The position numbers and the translations under genes were made by a program. From G965216695 sp965216695 (GTDB lineage Bacteria; Pseudomonadota; Gammaproteobacteria; Pseudomonadales; Azotimanducaceae): DNA of 64,000 nucleotides. The notes under the pieces were generated by a model, which was given only the letters and a program-made list of their open reading frames with translations, made no database searches and had not been told where the DNA came from. Positions 53,773 to 62,285 of the stretch are shown here, one piece after another. The stretch covers positions 4,278,001 to 4,342,000 of the forward strand of contig OZ244212.1 in NCBI GenBank assembly GCA_965216695.1, given 5' to 3'. Each line of letters opens with the position of its first letter. Positions within the stretch are counted from its first letter, which is position 1.

Positions 53773-55074
53773 TCAGGAACCGGCGTCGGCCGTTGTTTGC
53801 TGCGCCGCCTCCCGTGCGGCCGCGAGCAGCGTCAATGCCTCCAGGCGAATCGCGTCCGCGTGTCGGGCAACCTGTTCGATCTCTGCCGTGCTGAAGCCCA
53901 GGTTCCCGAGCACTTCCTGGTTGGCTTCGCCGAGTTCGGGCGGAGACCCTTTGGCCGAGCCTGGAGTCTCGCTGAGCGTGACGGTGTTACCCACTGTACG
54001 CACCGTGCCGACATTCGCAACGTTCACCTCCGTGAGGTAACCGTTCGCGTGATTCTGGGGATCGTTCAGCACATCGTGCCAGTTGTGCACGCGATCGAAT
54101 ATCACTTCCGGCAGCACCCGCAGAAACTCATCCCACTCTTGCGCGGTATGGCGCTCGAACATTGCCCGCATGCGCGTGCGGATTGCATCGGAGTCGGCGT
54201 CGGTGAGTCCTTCGCCGAGCCGTAGCCCGGGACTGCCACACCGCGGATCGATGCCCAGTTCCGGGTCTCCTCCGAAAACGCACAATGCCTCCCACGAATC
54301 CTCGTCCATCGTCTGAGTAATGATGATCGCGCCGCCGTCGCGCGTCGCGTACGCCCCGTACGGACCGCGAATGATCGGGTGGTGGGAGCCATCGCGATCG
54401 AGGTCTGCGCCGGTCATCGCCACGTGCGTAAGCTCCCACTGCTGAAGCCAGAGCTGAGTGCCGAGCGCGCTTGTCTGTACGCTCTGGCCCGCGCCGTGGC
54501 GTTCGCGTGCGAGCAGTGCGGTAACGGCCCCGAGCGCAAGCTGCATCGCGCCGGACGTATCGGCGATGATGGCGCCGGGCAGCGTGGGTGGCCGGTCCGC
54601 ATGCCCCGTCATCGACGCGAGTCCGCCGCGCGCAATCGCCGCGCCGTCGAGCATTGCTCTGTCCACGTCATCGCCTGTCGGACCGAAGCCATTGACGGAC
54701 GCGTAGATCAGGTTCGGGTGTTGCTTGCGCAGCGACTCGTAACCCAGGCCCAGCGCATCCAGCGCTGCAGCACGATAGTTCGTTAGAAAGACGTCGGCAC
54801 GATCAAGCAGGTCGTTGATCGCGCGGCGTCCGAGGTCGGTGGTGAGATCGATGCACAACGAACGCTTACCGCGATTAACGGCCACGTACTGGGGCCCCAT
54901 CGTGCCTTCCGGCGTATCGTTGCCGCGCCCGCGGCCGTAGCGGCTCGGATCGCCGAGCGGTGGCTCCACCTTAATGACGTCCGCGCCCATGTCACGCAAG
55001 TACAGGCCCGCCGCAGGCCCCTGTACCGCAATGGTCATCTCGACAACCAGGAAGCCTTCCAGAGGTTGTGCCAT
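53773..55074 (-). CDS. CaiB/BaiF (family III) CoA-transferase
   Basis: 433 aa. Family III signatures: GFLVVEMTIAVQGPAAGLYL, DMGADVIKVEPPLGDPSRYG, NRGKRSLCIDLTTDLGRRAI, ADVFLTNYRAAALDALGLGY, and the catalytic Asp expected near DVDRAMLDGAAIARGGLASM. It moves CoA between a thioester and a carboxylic acid. It is 21 bases after a luciferase-like oxidoreductase gene and before the APH-like gene, making up a catabolic operon. Confidence 0.92.
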   Translation of the reverse strand: MAQPLEGFLVVEMTIAVQGPAAGLYLRDMGADVIKVEPPLGDPSRYGRGRGNDTPEGTMGPQYVAVNRGKRSLCIDLTTDLGRRAINDLLDRADVFLTNYRAAALDALGLGYESLRKQHPNLIYASVNGFGPTGDDVDRAMLDGAAIARGGLASMTGHADRPPTLPGAIIADTSGAMQLALGAVTALLARERHGAGQSVQTSALGTQLWLQQWELTHVAMTGADLDRDGSHHPIIRGPYGAYATRDGGAIIITQTMDEDSWEALCVFGGDPELGIDPRCGSPGLRLGEGLTDADSDAIRTRMRAMFERHTAQEWDEFLRVLPEVIFDRVHNWHDVLNDPQNHANGYLTEVNVANVGTVRTVGNTVTLSETPGSAKGSPPELGEANQEVLGNLGFSTAEIEQVARHADAIRLEALTLLAAAREAAQQTTADAGS

Positions 55075-55095
55075 GGTGAATAGATCCTCAGTCGG

Positions 55096-56313
55096 TCATT
55101 GTGCGCTGCCGCCCACCTGGGCCTTCGCGACGGATGCGCGAACGACGGGTATGTCGGCGTCGTCCAGTTCAGGCAGCCGCTGCTTGCGCGCGAGCGCAGC
55201 TTCTACAAAAGGCGCCAGCTCGCGTTGCTTCTCAGCCTCTCTCTCGGCTTGCTCGGCCTTGAACGGGGGCATCACTTCTTTTGCGAACAGCTCCAGGCTT
55301 TCGCAGATGTGTTCGTGCCGGTTACGTCCGCCCTGCTGCAGGAATATAACCTGATCGATGCCGGCGGCCTGGTAGTTGCGCACCAGTTCGGTGTAGCCGG
55401 CGGGCGTGCCGATGCCCTGACCGCCGGTAACCCGCGAACGCTCGGAACTGTCGAGCGCCTGAAATTCGCCCCATAGATCGGTGCGACCCGGAATCGTGTC
55501 GTGCGCGACGAGCGCGTTTACTGCGTAGTTGAAGAACTGGAACCCTTCAGTTCCCCGGCGAGCTGCTTCCTCGGCGTCTTCGTGCAGCGAGAACGCGGAC
55601 ACCATCGCAATATTGGCGTTGACGCTGTGTCCGATAGGTATGCACTCGTCGCTGCGGATGATCGAGTAGTACAGATCGGCCCAGTGCTTGGCATCATCGG
55701 GGTTCAGAAAGCTGAAGGCGAGCGCACCGATTCCGTTTTTGGCGGCTTCGATGATCGTGTCCCGATTGGTGCACGCTCGCCACATCGGCGGGTGGGGTTT
55801 CTGCAGGGGTTTGGGCAGGACGTTTCGGCATGGCATCGAAAAGGATTCGCCCTCGAAGCCGGGGTACGGGTCCATCACCATCATGTTCGCGATCTGCTCT
55901 GCCGCTTCGAGCGACATAGCGCGTTTGCGCTTCGCGGGAATGTCGAAGCCGCCGAGTTCGAGCCGGGTTGCCCCTTCGCCGATGCCGAACTCGACGCGGC
56001 CATCGGATACCAGGTCCAGCATCGCCACCGCCTCGGCGGTGCGGGCCGGGTGATTGTAGTTGGCGATCACCTGCCTTATGCCGAATCCGATTCGAATGTT
56101 TCGCGTTTTTGCCGCGAGTGCGGTCAGGAAAACGTCGGATGCCGAGCAGTGCGAGTACTCGTCCAGGAAATGGTGTTCGACCGCCCACGCGTGGTCGATG
56201 CCGAGTTTGTCGGCGAGTACGACCTGCTCGATGGCGTCCTGAATCAGCCGATGTTCGTCGCCGGCGTGCCACGGTTTTGGCAGCTGCAATTCGTAAAACA
56301 CACCGAAACGCAT
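55096..56313 (-). CDS. LLM-class (luciferase-like) flavin-dependent oxidoreductase
   Basis: 405 aa from ATG 56313 with GGAGAGA upstream; ATG 56334 is less likely. MRFGVFYELQLPKPWHAGDE, then DHAWAVEHHFLDEYSHCSAS, RIGFGIRQVIANYNHPARTA and MLDLVSDGRVEFGIGEGATR are typical. It is probably a two-component FMNH2-dependent monooxygenase, acting with a flavin reductase not encoded nearby. It begins the minus-strand operon with CoA-transferase and APH-like genes. Confidence 0.9.
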   Translation of the reverse strand: MRFGVFYELQLPKPWHAGDEHRLIQDAIEQVVLADKLGIDHAWAVEHHFLDEYSHCSASDVFLTALAAKTRNIRIGFGIRQVIANYNHPARTAEAVAMLDLVSDGRVEFGIGEGATRLELGGFDIPAKRKRAMSLEAAEQIANMMVMDPYPGFEGESFSMPCRNVLPKPLQKPHPPMWRACTNRDTIIEAAKNGIGALAFSFLNPDDAKHWADLYYSIIRSDECIPIGHSVNANIAMVSAFSLHEDAEEAARRGTEGFQFFNYAVNALVAHDTIPGRTDLWGEFQALDSSERSRVTGGQGIGTPAGYTELVRNYQAAGIDQVIFLQQGGRNRHEHICESLELFAKEVMPPFKAEQAEREAEKQRELAPFVEAALARKQRLPELDDADIPVVRASVAKAQVGGSAQ

Positions 56314-56668
56314 ACGTCTCTCCGCTACGATCAATCACCGTATTGTATGCCATCGTCATCGAGTCGGTGCAGCACCCGATGAGCGGACAGTTCGTTTCTG
56401 AGGGTGGCACTTGTTGCCGGACGTGGCGCGGCGCGGAGAAGGCGTTCGTTGTGCGCCAGAAACTTGTTGTTTGGGGGCGCTTGTCGAAATATAGTTTGGC
56501 AGTGTTGGATGTGTGGCGATCCGAGGAGCGCTTCACTCGCAGCGCAATCAAACAAGCGTTAATCGAAGGACAGACCTAAGAGATACAGCACAGCTGACAC
56601 ATAATGTCCGCCGGCCGTTACGGCCCGGCGAAACTACCTGCCAATCTTTGCAACGGAGAACAGGGACT
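56314..56668. other. 355-base divergent intergenic region
   Basis: No supported gene. It separates the luciferase-like gene (minus) from a secreted protein gene (plus). A GC-rich hairpin at 56609-56630 (CGCCGGCCG against CGGCCCGGCG, loop TTA) lies about 40 bases before the secreted-protein start and has no T-run. GGAGAACAGGG close to the ATG serves as ribosome binding site. Confidence 0.5.
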
Positions 56669-57505
56669 ATGCGAAGATCGATTGGACTATTGGCCATTCT
56701 TGGACTGCTTCTCGCGCCGCTCAGCGCCTGGAGCCATCACCCCACCATTGCCGGAGAGGTCGTCTGCGACGAAACCGAAGGCGTTTTCGAAGTGAATTAC
56801 ACGTCGACCGCTTGGGAAGGGTATCCAGATGAACCCGCCAGCCGTGAGAATCCCCATATCGACATCCTTATGAACGGCATCGTCGTCGATTCCGGCGCGT
56901 ATGCGGCACCCGACTTTTCGTTTTCGGGCACGCTGGCGGCGCCGGACGGCACCGAGGCTGGAGACATCATTACGCTCGCGGCGGTCGCGCGCGCGGAATG
57001 GGGTAATGGGTTCCGGGCAGGCACCAGCGCCAGCACCAACGTGGAGGTGCCGGACGTCGACTGTGCGCCGCCGCAGGTGGTGAATGGCCGCATGACTGGA
57101 GGCGGCCGGCAGATTCGGGTGGACGGCGTGCGGGTTACGCGTGGGTTCACGCTGCACTGTGATCTGCTGCTATCGAACAATCTGCAGCTGAATTGGCCGG
57201 GCGGTCACCGCTTCCATCTGAACGAGCACCTCAAGACGCTGGTGTGCTCGGACGATCCCCAGATCATTCAGGAACCTCCGCCAGCACCGTTCGATACGAT
57301 GATTGGCGTCGGCACCGGGCGCTACGATGGTGAGGATGGGTACATCATTCACTTCACGTTGGTGGACGCCGGCGAACCGGGTCGGTTCGATGAGGCCGCT
57401 TTCCGGATCTATCATCCGGGTACCAACGAGGTCGTCCTCGAAGTGCCGCAACAGCGTATAGACGGCGGCAACATCCAGGCACACTTCGACCAGCCGCACA
57501 AGTAG
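56669..57505 (+). CDS. Secreted beta-sandwich protein with TGGG-motif domain, function unknown
   Basis: 278 aa with signal peptide MRRSIGLLAILGLLLAPLSA. The first mature half is beta-rich (SGTLAAPDGTEAGDIITLAA). The second half (about 148-270) begins NGRMTGGGRQIRVDGVRVTR, continues GFTLHCDLLLSNNLQLNWPG, then TGRYDGEDGYIIHFTLVDAG. This matches a recurrent extracellular domain of proteobacterial surface proteins that starts with (V/M)TGGG and ends in D-A-G-E-P-G. Two Cys (HCD, VCSD) could form a disulfide. No function is known. A palindromic element and a convergent gene follow. Confidence 0.75.
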   Translation: MRRSIGLLAILGLLLAPLSAWSHHPTIAGEVVCDETEGVFEVNYTSTAWEGYPDEPASRENPHIDILMNGIVVDSGAYAAPDFSFSGTLAAPDGTEAGDIITLAAVARAEWGNGFRAGTSASTNVEVPDVDCAPPQVVNGRMTGGGRQIRVDGVRVTRGFTLHCDLLLSNNLQLNWPGGHRFHLNEHLKTLVCSDDPQIIQEPPPAPFDTMIGVGTGRYDGEDGYIIHFTLVDAGEPGRFDEAAFRIYHPGTNEVVLEVPQQRIDGGNIQAHFDQPHK

Positions 57506-57525
57506 CGAGGGGAGCTTGGGAACTT

Positions 57526-57632
57526 GGGGTCAGAGCAAAGGGACAGATCGGGGTCAGAGTAAAGGGACAGAGTAGTTACTCTGTCCCTTTACTCTGACCC
57601 CAAGCTCCAATCTGTCCCTTTGCTCTGACCCC
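57526..57632. repeat. Nested palindromic REP-like element, copy 1
   Basis: Inner perfect inverted repeat 57550-57601: 25-base arms starting GGGGTCAGAGTAAAGGGACA with a 2-base loop. Outer perfect arms of 23 bases at 57526-57548 and 57610-57632 are a variant (GGGGTCAGAGCAAAGGGACA). It lies between convergent genes and could form a very stable hairpin or cruciform, perhaps serving as a bidirectional terminator. A related copy is at 62167-62278. REP sequences of this type are usually moved by RAYT transposases, none of which is in the window. Confidence 0.93.
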
Positions 57633-57648
57633 AATGTTCCGATCTTTC

Positions 57649-58788
57649 TTAGGCCTGAACCACGGCGCCCGAATCGATCAATGCGTCGATCTCGCCTTCG
57701 CTGAATCCACGCTCGAGCAACGCAGACCGAGAGTGCGCACCTGCGGCAACGGCGGATGCCGGTAGTTTCGGCGCGGTACGGCTGAACCGCGGTGCCGGAG
57801 CGGCCTGTTTGACGCCGTCTTGTTCCACGAACGTATTGCGGGCGCGGTTGTGCGGTTGCTCAACGGCCTCCGCGAAGCTCAGGACCGGGGCGTAACAGAT
57901 GTCGGTGCCCAGCATGATGTCGTCCCACTCCGCGCGTGTTTTGGTGCGAAAAATTTCCGTCAGCCGCTCCTGCAGTTCGGGCCATCTGTCCCGCTCCATC
58001 TGCTTGGGCAGTGCTTCACCGTCCAGCCCGGTTTTCTCCAGCAGCAGCGCGTAGAACTGCGGTTCGATGGAACCGATCGAAATGTGCTCGCCGTCCTTGG
58101 TTTCGTACGTGTTGTAGAAGTGGGCCCCGCCGTCCAGCAGGTTAGTGCCGCGGTCGGGTTTCCAGTTTCCGGTATTCATGATCCCGAAAACGGCGTTCAT
58201 CAGTAGCGCGGAGCCGTCGGTCATGGCCGCGTCGATCACCTGGCCTTTGCCGCTGCTGGCGCGTTCGAACAAGGCCGCCGCAATCCCGAACGCCAGCAGC
58301 ATGCCGCCGCCCCCAAAGTCGCCCACCAGGTTGAGCGGCGGTACGGGACGCTCCCCGGCGAAACCGATGGCGTGCAGCGCGCCCGACAGGGAAATGTAAT
58401 TAATATCGTGACCGGCCACAGAGGCCATGTCGCCGGTCTGCCCCCAACCCGTCATTCGACCGTAGATCAGGCCGGGGTTACGCTCCAGACACGCGTCGGG
58501 ACCGATTCCCAGGCGCTCGGTCACCCCAGGTCTGAACCCCTCCACCAGCACATCTGCGTCTTCGATCAGCCGTAGCACCGTGTCCACCGCCTGCGGATTT
58601 TTCAGGTCCACTGCGAGGCTACGGCGTCCTCGCGCAAGGATATCCGCCGGATTGTGAGGTCGGCCGACGTTGCCGGCGCGGTCTATGCGCAGTACATCCG
58701 CGCCCATGTCGGCCAGCATCATGCAGCAGTATGGCCCGGGGCCAATGCCTTGCAGTTCGATGACCTTGACGCCGTTGAGTGGTCCCAT
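57649..58788 (-). CDS. CaiB/BaiF CoA-transferase, alpha-methylacyl-CoA racemase-like
   Basis: 379 aa with AGGGGA before the ATG. GPLNGVKVIELQGIGPGPYC then MMLADMGADVLRIDRAGNVG, RGRRSLAVDLKNPQAVDTVL, and IYGRMTGWGQTGDMASVAGH with the catalytic His/Asp region (AGHDINYISLSGALHAIG), all typical of AMACR-type racemases. Such enzymes epimerise 2-methylacyl-CoAs of branched or sterol side chains. This fits a lipid- or sterol-like substrate for the region, but a true CoA-transferase is not excluded. It is only 16 bases from the palindromic element. Confidence 0.9.
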   Translation of the reverse strand: MGPLNGVKVIELQGIGPGPYCCMMLADMGADVLRIDRAGNVGRPHNPADILARGRRSLAVDLKNPQAVDTVLRLIEDADVLVEGFRPGVTERLGIGPDACLERNPGLIYGRMTGWGQTGDMASVAGHDINYISLSGALHAIGFAGERPVPPLNLVGDFGGGGMLLAFGIAAALFERASSGKGQVIDAAMTDGSALLMNAVFGIMNTGNWKPDRGTNLLDGGAHFYNTYETKDGEHISIGSIEPQFYALLLEKTGLDGEALPKQMERDRWPELQERLTEIFRTKTRAEWDDIMLGTDICYAPVLSFAEAVEQPHNRARNTFVEQDGVKQAAPAPRFSRTAPKLPASAVAAGAHSRSALLERGFSEGEIDALIDSGAVVQA

Positions 58789-58901
58789 GGTTTCCCCTAT
58801 TCACTTGTGTAGCGCCCGTAGTATGCCCAAGTGGGTGACGACTCGTCGCGTCCGGGTCCAAGCGCTATTATGAAATCCATTGGACGCCTGCGGGGAAATG
58901 T

Positions 58902-59816
58902 ATGGAGGGTCGCGTCGAGTTCGGCATCGGATTGCGTCGTATGGATGATGCAGCCGCCGATGCGGTCACCGCCGAACGGCTCGGTTACGAGTTTGTCGGT
59001 ACCGGAGAACACGTTTTTTTCTACGGCCCGATCGGCAACGGCCTGATCTCTCTGGCTGCGGCGGCCGGTGCAACCACACGGATTCGCCTGATGAGCACAA
59101 TCACGCTGGTGCCTTTGTACCCACCAGCATTGCTCGCCAAACAGGTAACGACGTTGGATCGCGTCTCAGGCGGGAGATTTCATTTGGGCGTGGGTGTTGG
59201 CGGCGAGTATGCGAAGGAGTTCGAAGCGTGCGGCGTGCCGGTAAACGAGCGCGGCGCGCGTACGAACGAGAGCCTGGCGTTGATGCGTCAGCTCTGGGCA
59301 GACAACGAGGTAACTTTCGAGGGTCGCTTCAACACACTTTCCGGCGTTACGCTCGCACCGGGTCCGATTGCGCGGCCGCATCCGCCGATCTGGATATCCG
59401 GACGTTCGGATGCTGCGATGCGTCGCTGCGCGATCCATGGTGATGGCTGGTTGCCGTACATGTACACCCCCGAGCATCTCGCAGACAGCTTTAAGAAGAT
59501 TTCGGCGTATCGAAGCGATTCCGGTCGGGAAGACGCCGTTCGTCCCGGCTTGTTCATCTTTTTTGCGGTGCATGAGGATGGCGACGAAGCCCGGCGCATG
59601 GCGAGTGAGCGGCTCTCGATTCAATACAATCAGGACTTTTCCAAAATGGTAAACCGCTACGCGTTGGCTGGGAGTCCGGATGAGTGTGTCGCGCGGCTCG
59701 GCGAGTACATCGACGCGGGCGCGCGCACGATTATGCTCAACTCGGCGTGTCCGGGAGACTACGTCGAACGTAACGAAGCACTGATGGCGGAAGCCGTGCT
59801 GCCGCAATTGAGGTAA
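58902..59816 (+). CDS. LLM-class F420-type oxidoreductase
   Basis: 304 aa with GCGGGGAAA before the ATG. MEGRVEFGIGLRRMDDAAAD, GYEFVGTGEHVFFYGPIGN, TTRIRLMSTITLVPLYPPAL, TLDRVSGGRFHLGVGVGGEY and PHPPIWISGRSDAAMRRC match the TIGR03619-like group annotated as F420-dependent. The cofactor (F420 or FMN) cannot be decided here. It lies 7 bases before the nitronate-monooxygenase-like gene. Confidence 0.9.
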   Translation: MEGRVEFGIGLRRMDDAAADAVTAERLGYEFVGTGEHVFFYGPIGNGLISLAAAAGATTRIRLMSTITLVPLYPPALLAKQVTTLDRVSGGRFHLGVGVGGEYAKEFEACGVPVNERGARTNESLALMRQLWADNEVTFEGRFNTLSGVTLAPGPIARPHPPIWISGRSDAAMRRCAIHGDGWLPYMYTPEHLADSFKKISAYRSDSGREDAVRPGLFIFFAVHEDGDEARRMASERLSIQYNQDFSKMVNRYALAGSPDECVARLGEYIDAGARTIMLNSACPGDYVERNEALMAEAVLPQLR

Positions 59817-59823
59817 CAGCTTT

Positions 59824-60957
59824 ATGAAGTCACCGATCTGCGATCTGCTTGGGGTCGAGTTCCCGCTCGTCGCGTTCACGCACTGTCGGGACGTCGTGGT
59901 CGAGGTATCCAAGGCGGGGGGCTTCGGCGTGCTGGGTGCCGCCGGATTCAACGCTCAGACGTTGGAAACGGAACTCACCTGGATTGACGAGCACATCGAC
60001 GGAAAACCGTATGGCGTTGACCTGATTGCGCCCACCAGCATGGCGGTGTCGGACGACGCGTCAGACGGATCCGATTTGCGCGCTAGGGTGCCGGAAGTAC
60101 ATCGGCAGTATGCCCGCGGGGTGCTGGCCCAGTACGACATCGACGGGGCGGACGTGTACCAGAACCAACGCTCGGGAGCGGGTGGTTTTCTCACCCCGCG
60201 CCGTGCTGCGAGCATCATCGATGTGGCCTTTGCACATCCGATAAAACTGATTGCCAACGCCCTGGGTGTGCCACCGCCGTATATGTTGGATATGGGCAAA
60301 CGCCACGGCGTCGCGGTCGCTGCGCTGGTCGGCGCGAAAGAGCATGCGGTAAAGCAGGTTGAGGCGGGGGTGGACATCCTCGTGGTTGCCGGTACGGAAG
60401 CCGGCGGGCACTGCGGTGAGGTGTCAACGATGGTGCTCGTTCCGGAGGTGTGTTCCGCGGTTGCGGACTCCAACGCATGCGTGCTTGCCGCAGGCGGGAT
60501 TGCGACGGGTCGTCAGATGGCGGCCTGCATGGCGATGGGGGCACACGGTGCGTGGACCGGGTCCATGTGGCTCACGACGGCGGAAGCTGAAACGTCGCCG
60601 GTGGTGAAAGAGAAGTTCGTGCAGGCCAGCTCCCGTCAGACCGTGCGCTCGCGCGCACGCACCGGTAAATACTCACGCCAGCTGCGCACGCCGTGGACGG
60701 ACGCGTGGGAGTCCGAGGAAGCGCCCGAATCGTTGCCGATGCCGTTGCAGTCACTGGTGGCCGAACCCGCGTTGGCGAAAGTAACCAAGCTTGCGGAAGG
60801 CGGTCATCCCGGTGCCCGTCAGCTAGCGACCTACTTCGTGGGCCAGGGCGTTGGCTTGATGAACAGCGTCCAGGCTACCCGAGACGTTGTGCGGGAGTTC
60901 ATGGAGGATTACCTCGACGCTGCCGCACGCCTGGCGGCGACCCTCGACGACGATTGA
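59824..60957 (+). CDS. Nitronate monooxygenase / 2-enoyl reductase-like FMN protein
   Basis: 377 aa. TIM-barrel FMN protein of the NMO family: GGFGVLGAAGF, KYMGVDLI-like GKPYGVDLIAPTSMAV, VAGTEAGGHCGEVSTMVLVP and the phosphate site VLAAGGIATGRQMAACMAMG followed by AHGAWTGSMWLTTAEA. Relatives oxidise nitronates or act as enoyl reductases; in catabolic clusters the true substrate is often unknown. It is between the F420-type oxidoreductase and a GYD protein gene on the same strand. Confidence 0.88.
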   Translation: MKSPICDLLGVEFPLVAFTHCRDVVVEVSKAGGFGVLGAAGFNAQTLETELTWIDEHIDGKPYGVDLIAPTSMAVSDDASDGSDLRARVPEVHRQYARGVLAQYDIDGADVYQNQRSGAGGFLTPRRAASIIDVAFAHPIKLIANALGVPPPYMLDMGKRHGVAVAALVGAKEHAVKQVEAGVDILVVAGTEAGGHCGEVSTMVLVPEVCSAVADSNACVLAAGGIATGRQMAACMAMGAHGAWTGSMWLTTAEAETSPVVKEKFVQASSRQTVRSRARTGKYSRQLRTPWTDAWESEEAPESLPMPLQSLVAEPALAKVTKLAEGGHPGARQLATYFVGQGVGLMNSVQATRDVVREFMEDYLDAAARLAATLDDD

Positions 60958-61033
60958 CGTTGCGGCGATTGATGCTTGCGCTCGACATGGCGAACACGCA
61001 CCCTTTACCGGTTACTCACCTGGAACGATTTGT

Positions 61034-61321
61034 ATGCCTACCTACATAATGCTTTCGACACTAACGGACGAGGGCCGCAAGACGCTCAAGGTGCGGCCGG
61101 AGCGTTTGCCTGAAGTAAACAAAGAAGTCGAATCGATGGGTGCTCGCGTAACCGCGCAGTATGCGGTTTTGGGTGGCTACGACTTTGTGAACGTCATCGA
61201 GGCGCCCTCCAACGAACAGATGGCGCGCATAGCGATGGAGCTGGGTTCTCGAGGAACGATCAAGGTGACGACGCTCCCCGCTATGGGTGTGGACGAATTC
61301 GTCGAGATGCTATCGAGCTAA
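61034..61321 (+). CDS. GYD domain-containing protein
   Basis: 95 aa from ATG 61034; the frame is open upstream into the previous gene. MPTYIMLSTLTDEGRKTLKV, then QYAVLGGYDFVNVIEAPSNE with the GYD motif, and RGTIKVTTLPAMGVDEFVEM at the end. It is a small ferredoxin-like alpha/beta protein of unknown function, often beside oxidoreductase genes. The end overlaps the convergent HAD gene by 4 bases. Confidence 0.9.
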   Translation: MPTYIMLSTLTDEGRKTLKVRPERLPEVNKEVESMGARVTAQYAVLGGYDFVNVIEAPSNEQMARIAMELGSRGTIKVTTLPAMGVDEFVEMLSS

Positions 61322-62133
61322 CCGAACGACAAACCGCCGTCCAGCAGCAGCTCGATTGCGTGCGCAACGCCGCCCTGGTCGTGCGGCCGAGAGACGTAGT
61401 CTGCTTGAGACCGTACGGATTCAACCGCCTGGCCCATTGAGACTGCCGCGCCCGCGGCAGCGAACATCGGAAGGTCATTTTCTGCGTCCCCGAATGCGAT
61501 GAACTGATCCAGCGGAATGTCGAGGTGCGCGCTCGCGCAACGCAGCGCTTCACCCTTGTCTGCGCGGACGGACGTGATTGTGGTGATCAATTTGCCTGAA
61601 GGACCTATCGAGTCGTGGATGGCTACGGTTTCCCGGTGCGCGGGCCACAGTTCGTTTTTGATCAACTCGTTGATTCGCGTGCCTTGAATGGCTGCAATCC
61701 GCGGTGACTGGCCGTGAACGTCGACGCCCGGTAGGGCGGGGGTCCAACGCATCTCCTCATGCAGCACGCCGGGTTTCGGTTCGCCATCCATCTTGATATG
61801 GATCCGGTCGTCGAAGGTGATGGTCGCAATGCAGCGCTCGTGGTTGCACAGTTCGAACAGTTCCGCCGCAAATGCCGCTGGTAACCTGTGATCGAACAGA
61901 TCGGATTCTGAGTTCCAGTCATAGACCTGAGCGCCGGAACAGGCAATGGAGGGCGTTGTGGCGCCTACCTGATCTGCGATCCGGCGCGCCATTTCTTTCC
62001 ACCGCGCAGTGGCGATCACGACCGTGTACCCGGCTGCGATCGCGCGTACGAGGGCGTCGCGATTGGGTTCCGGCAACGTCTCTCCGACCAGCAGCGTACC
62101 GTCGAGGTCGAACACCAGCGCTTCGTATTGCAT
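61318..62133 (-). CDS. Cof-type HAD-superfamily phosphatase
   Basis: 271 aa. Motif I VFDLDGTLLVGETLPE with the DxD pair (residues 9-11), motif II Thr/Ser in VIATARWKEMA, Lys in GPSGKLITTITSVRADKGEA and motif IV FGDAENDLPMFAAAGAAVSM. The large cap between them is of the Cof type. It dephosphorylates small phosphorylated metabolites. It is preceded by the second palindromic element and is probably transcribed alone or with the dehydrogenase upstream. Confidence 0.92.
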   Translation of the reverse strand: MQYEALVFDLDGTLLVGETLPEPNRDALVRAIAAGYTVVIATARWKEMARRIADQVGATTPSIACSGAQVYDWNSESDLFDHRLPAAFAAELFELCNHERCIATITFDDRIHIKMDGEPKPGVLHEEMRWTPALPGVDVHGQSPRIAAIQGTRINELIKNELWPAHRETVAIHDSIGPSGKLITTITSVRADKGEALRCASAHLDIPLDQFIAFGDAENDLPMFAAAGAAVSMGQAVESVRSQADYVSRPHDQGGVAHAIELLLDGGLSFG

Positions 62134-62166
62134 CTTGAATTACCAGTAGGTTTTAACGTGGAACGT

Positions 62167-62278
62167 GGGGTCAGAGTAAGGGGTCAGAACAAAGGGACAG
62201 AGTTTTAACTCTGTCCCTTTGTTCTGACCCCATGCTACTTCGACTCTGTCCCTTGATCTGTCCCTTTGCTCTGACCCC
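62167..62278. repeat. Nested palindromic REP-like element, copy 2
   Basis: Inner perfect inverted repeat 62180-62231 with 25-base arms beginning GGGGTCAGAACAAAGGGACA and a 2-base loop. The left outer arm is cut short (62167-62179) while the right outer unit (62255-62278) is full; an extra unit fragment lies at 62243-62254. Arm positions that differ from copy 1 change on both sides together, so pairing is kept. It stands between the HAD gene and the 2-hydroxyacid dehydrogenase gene, both on the minus strand. Confidence 0.92.
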
Positions 62279-62285
62279 ATTACTA

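Noticed and set aside
57526..57632. Insertion sequence ends
   Set aside because: There is no transposase gene between or beside the palindromes and no target-site duplication that I can see.
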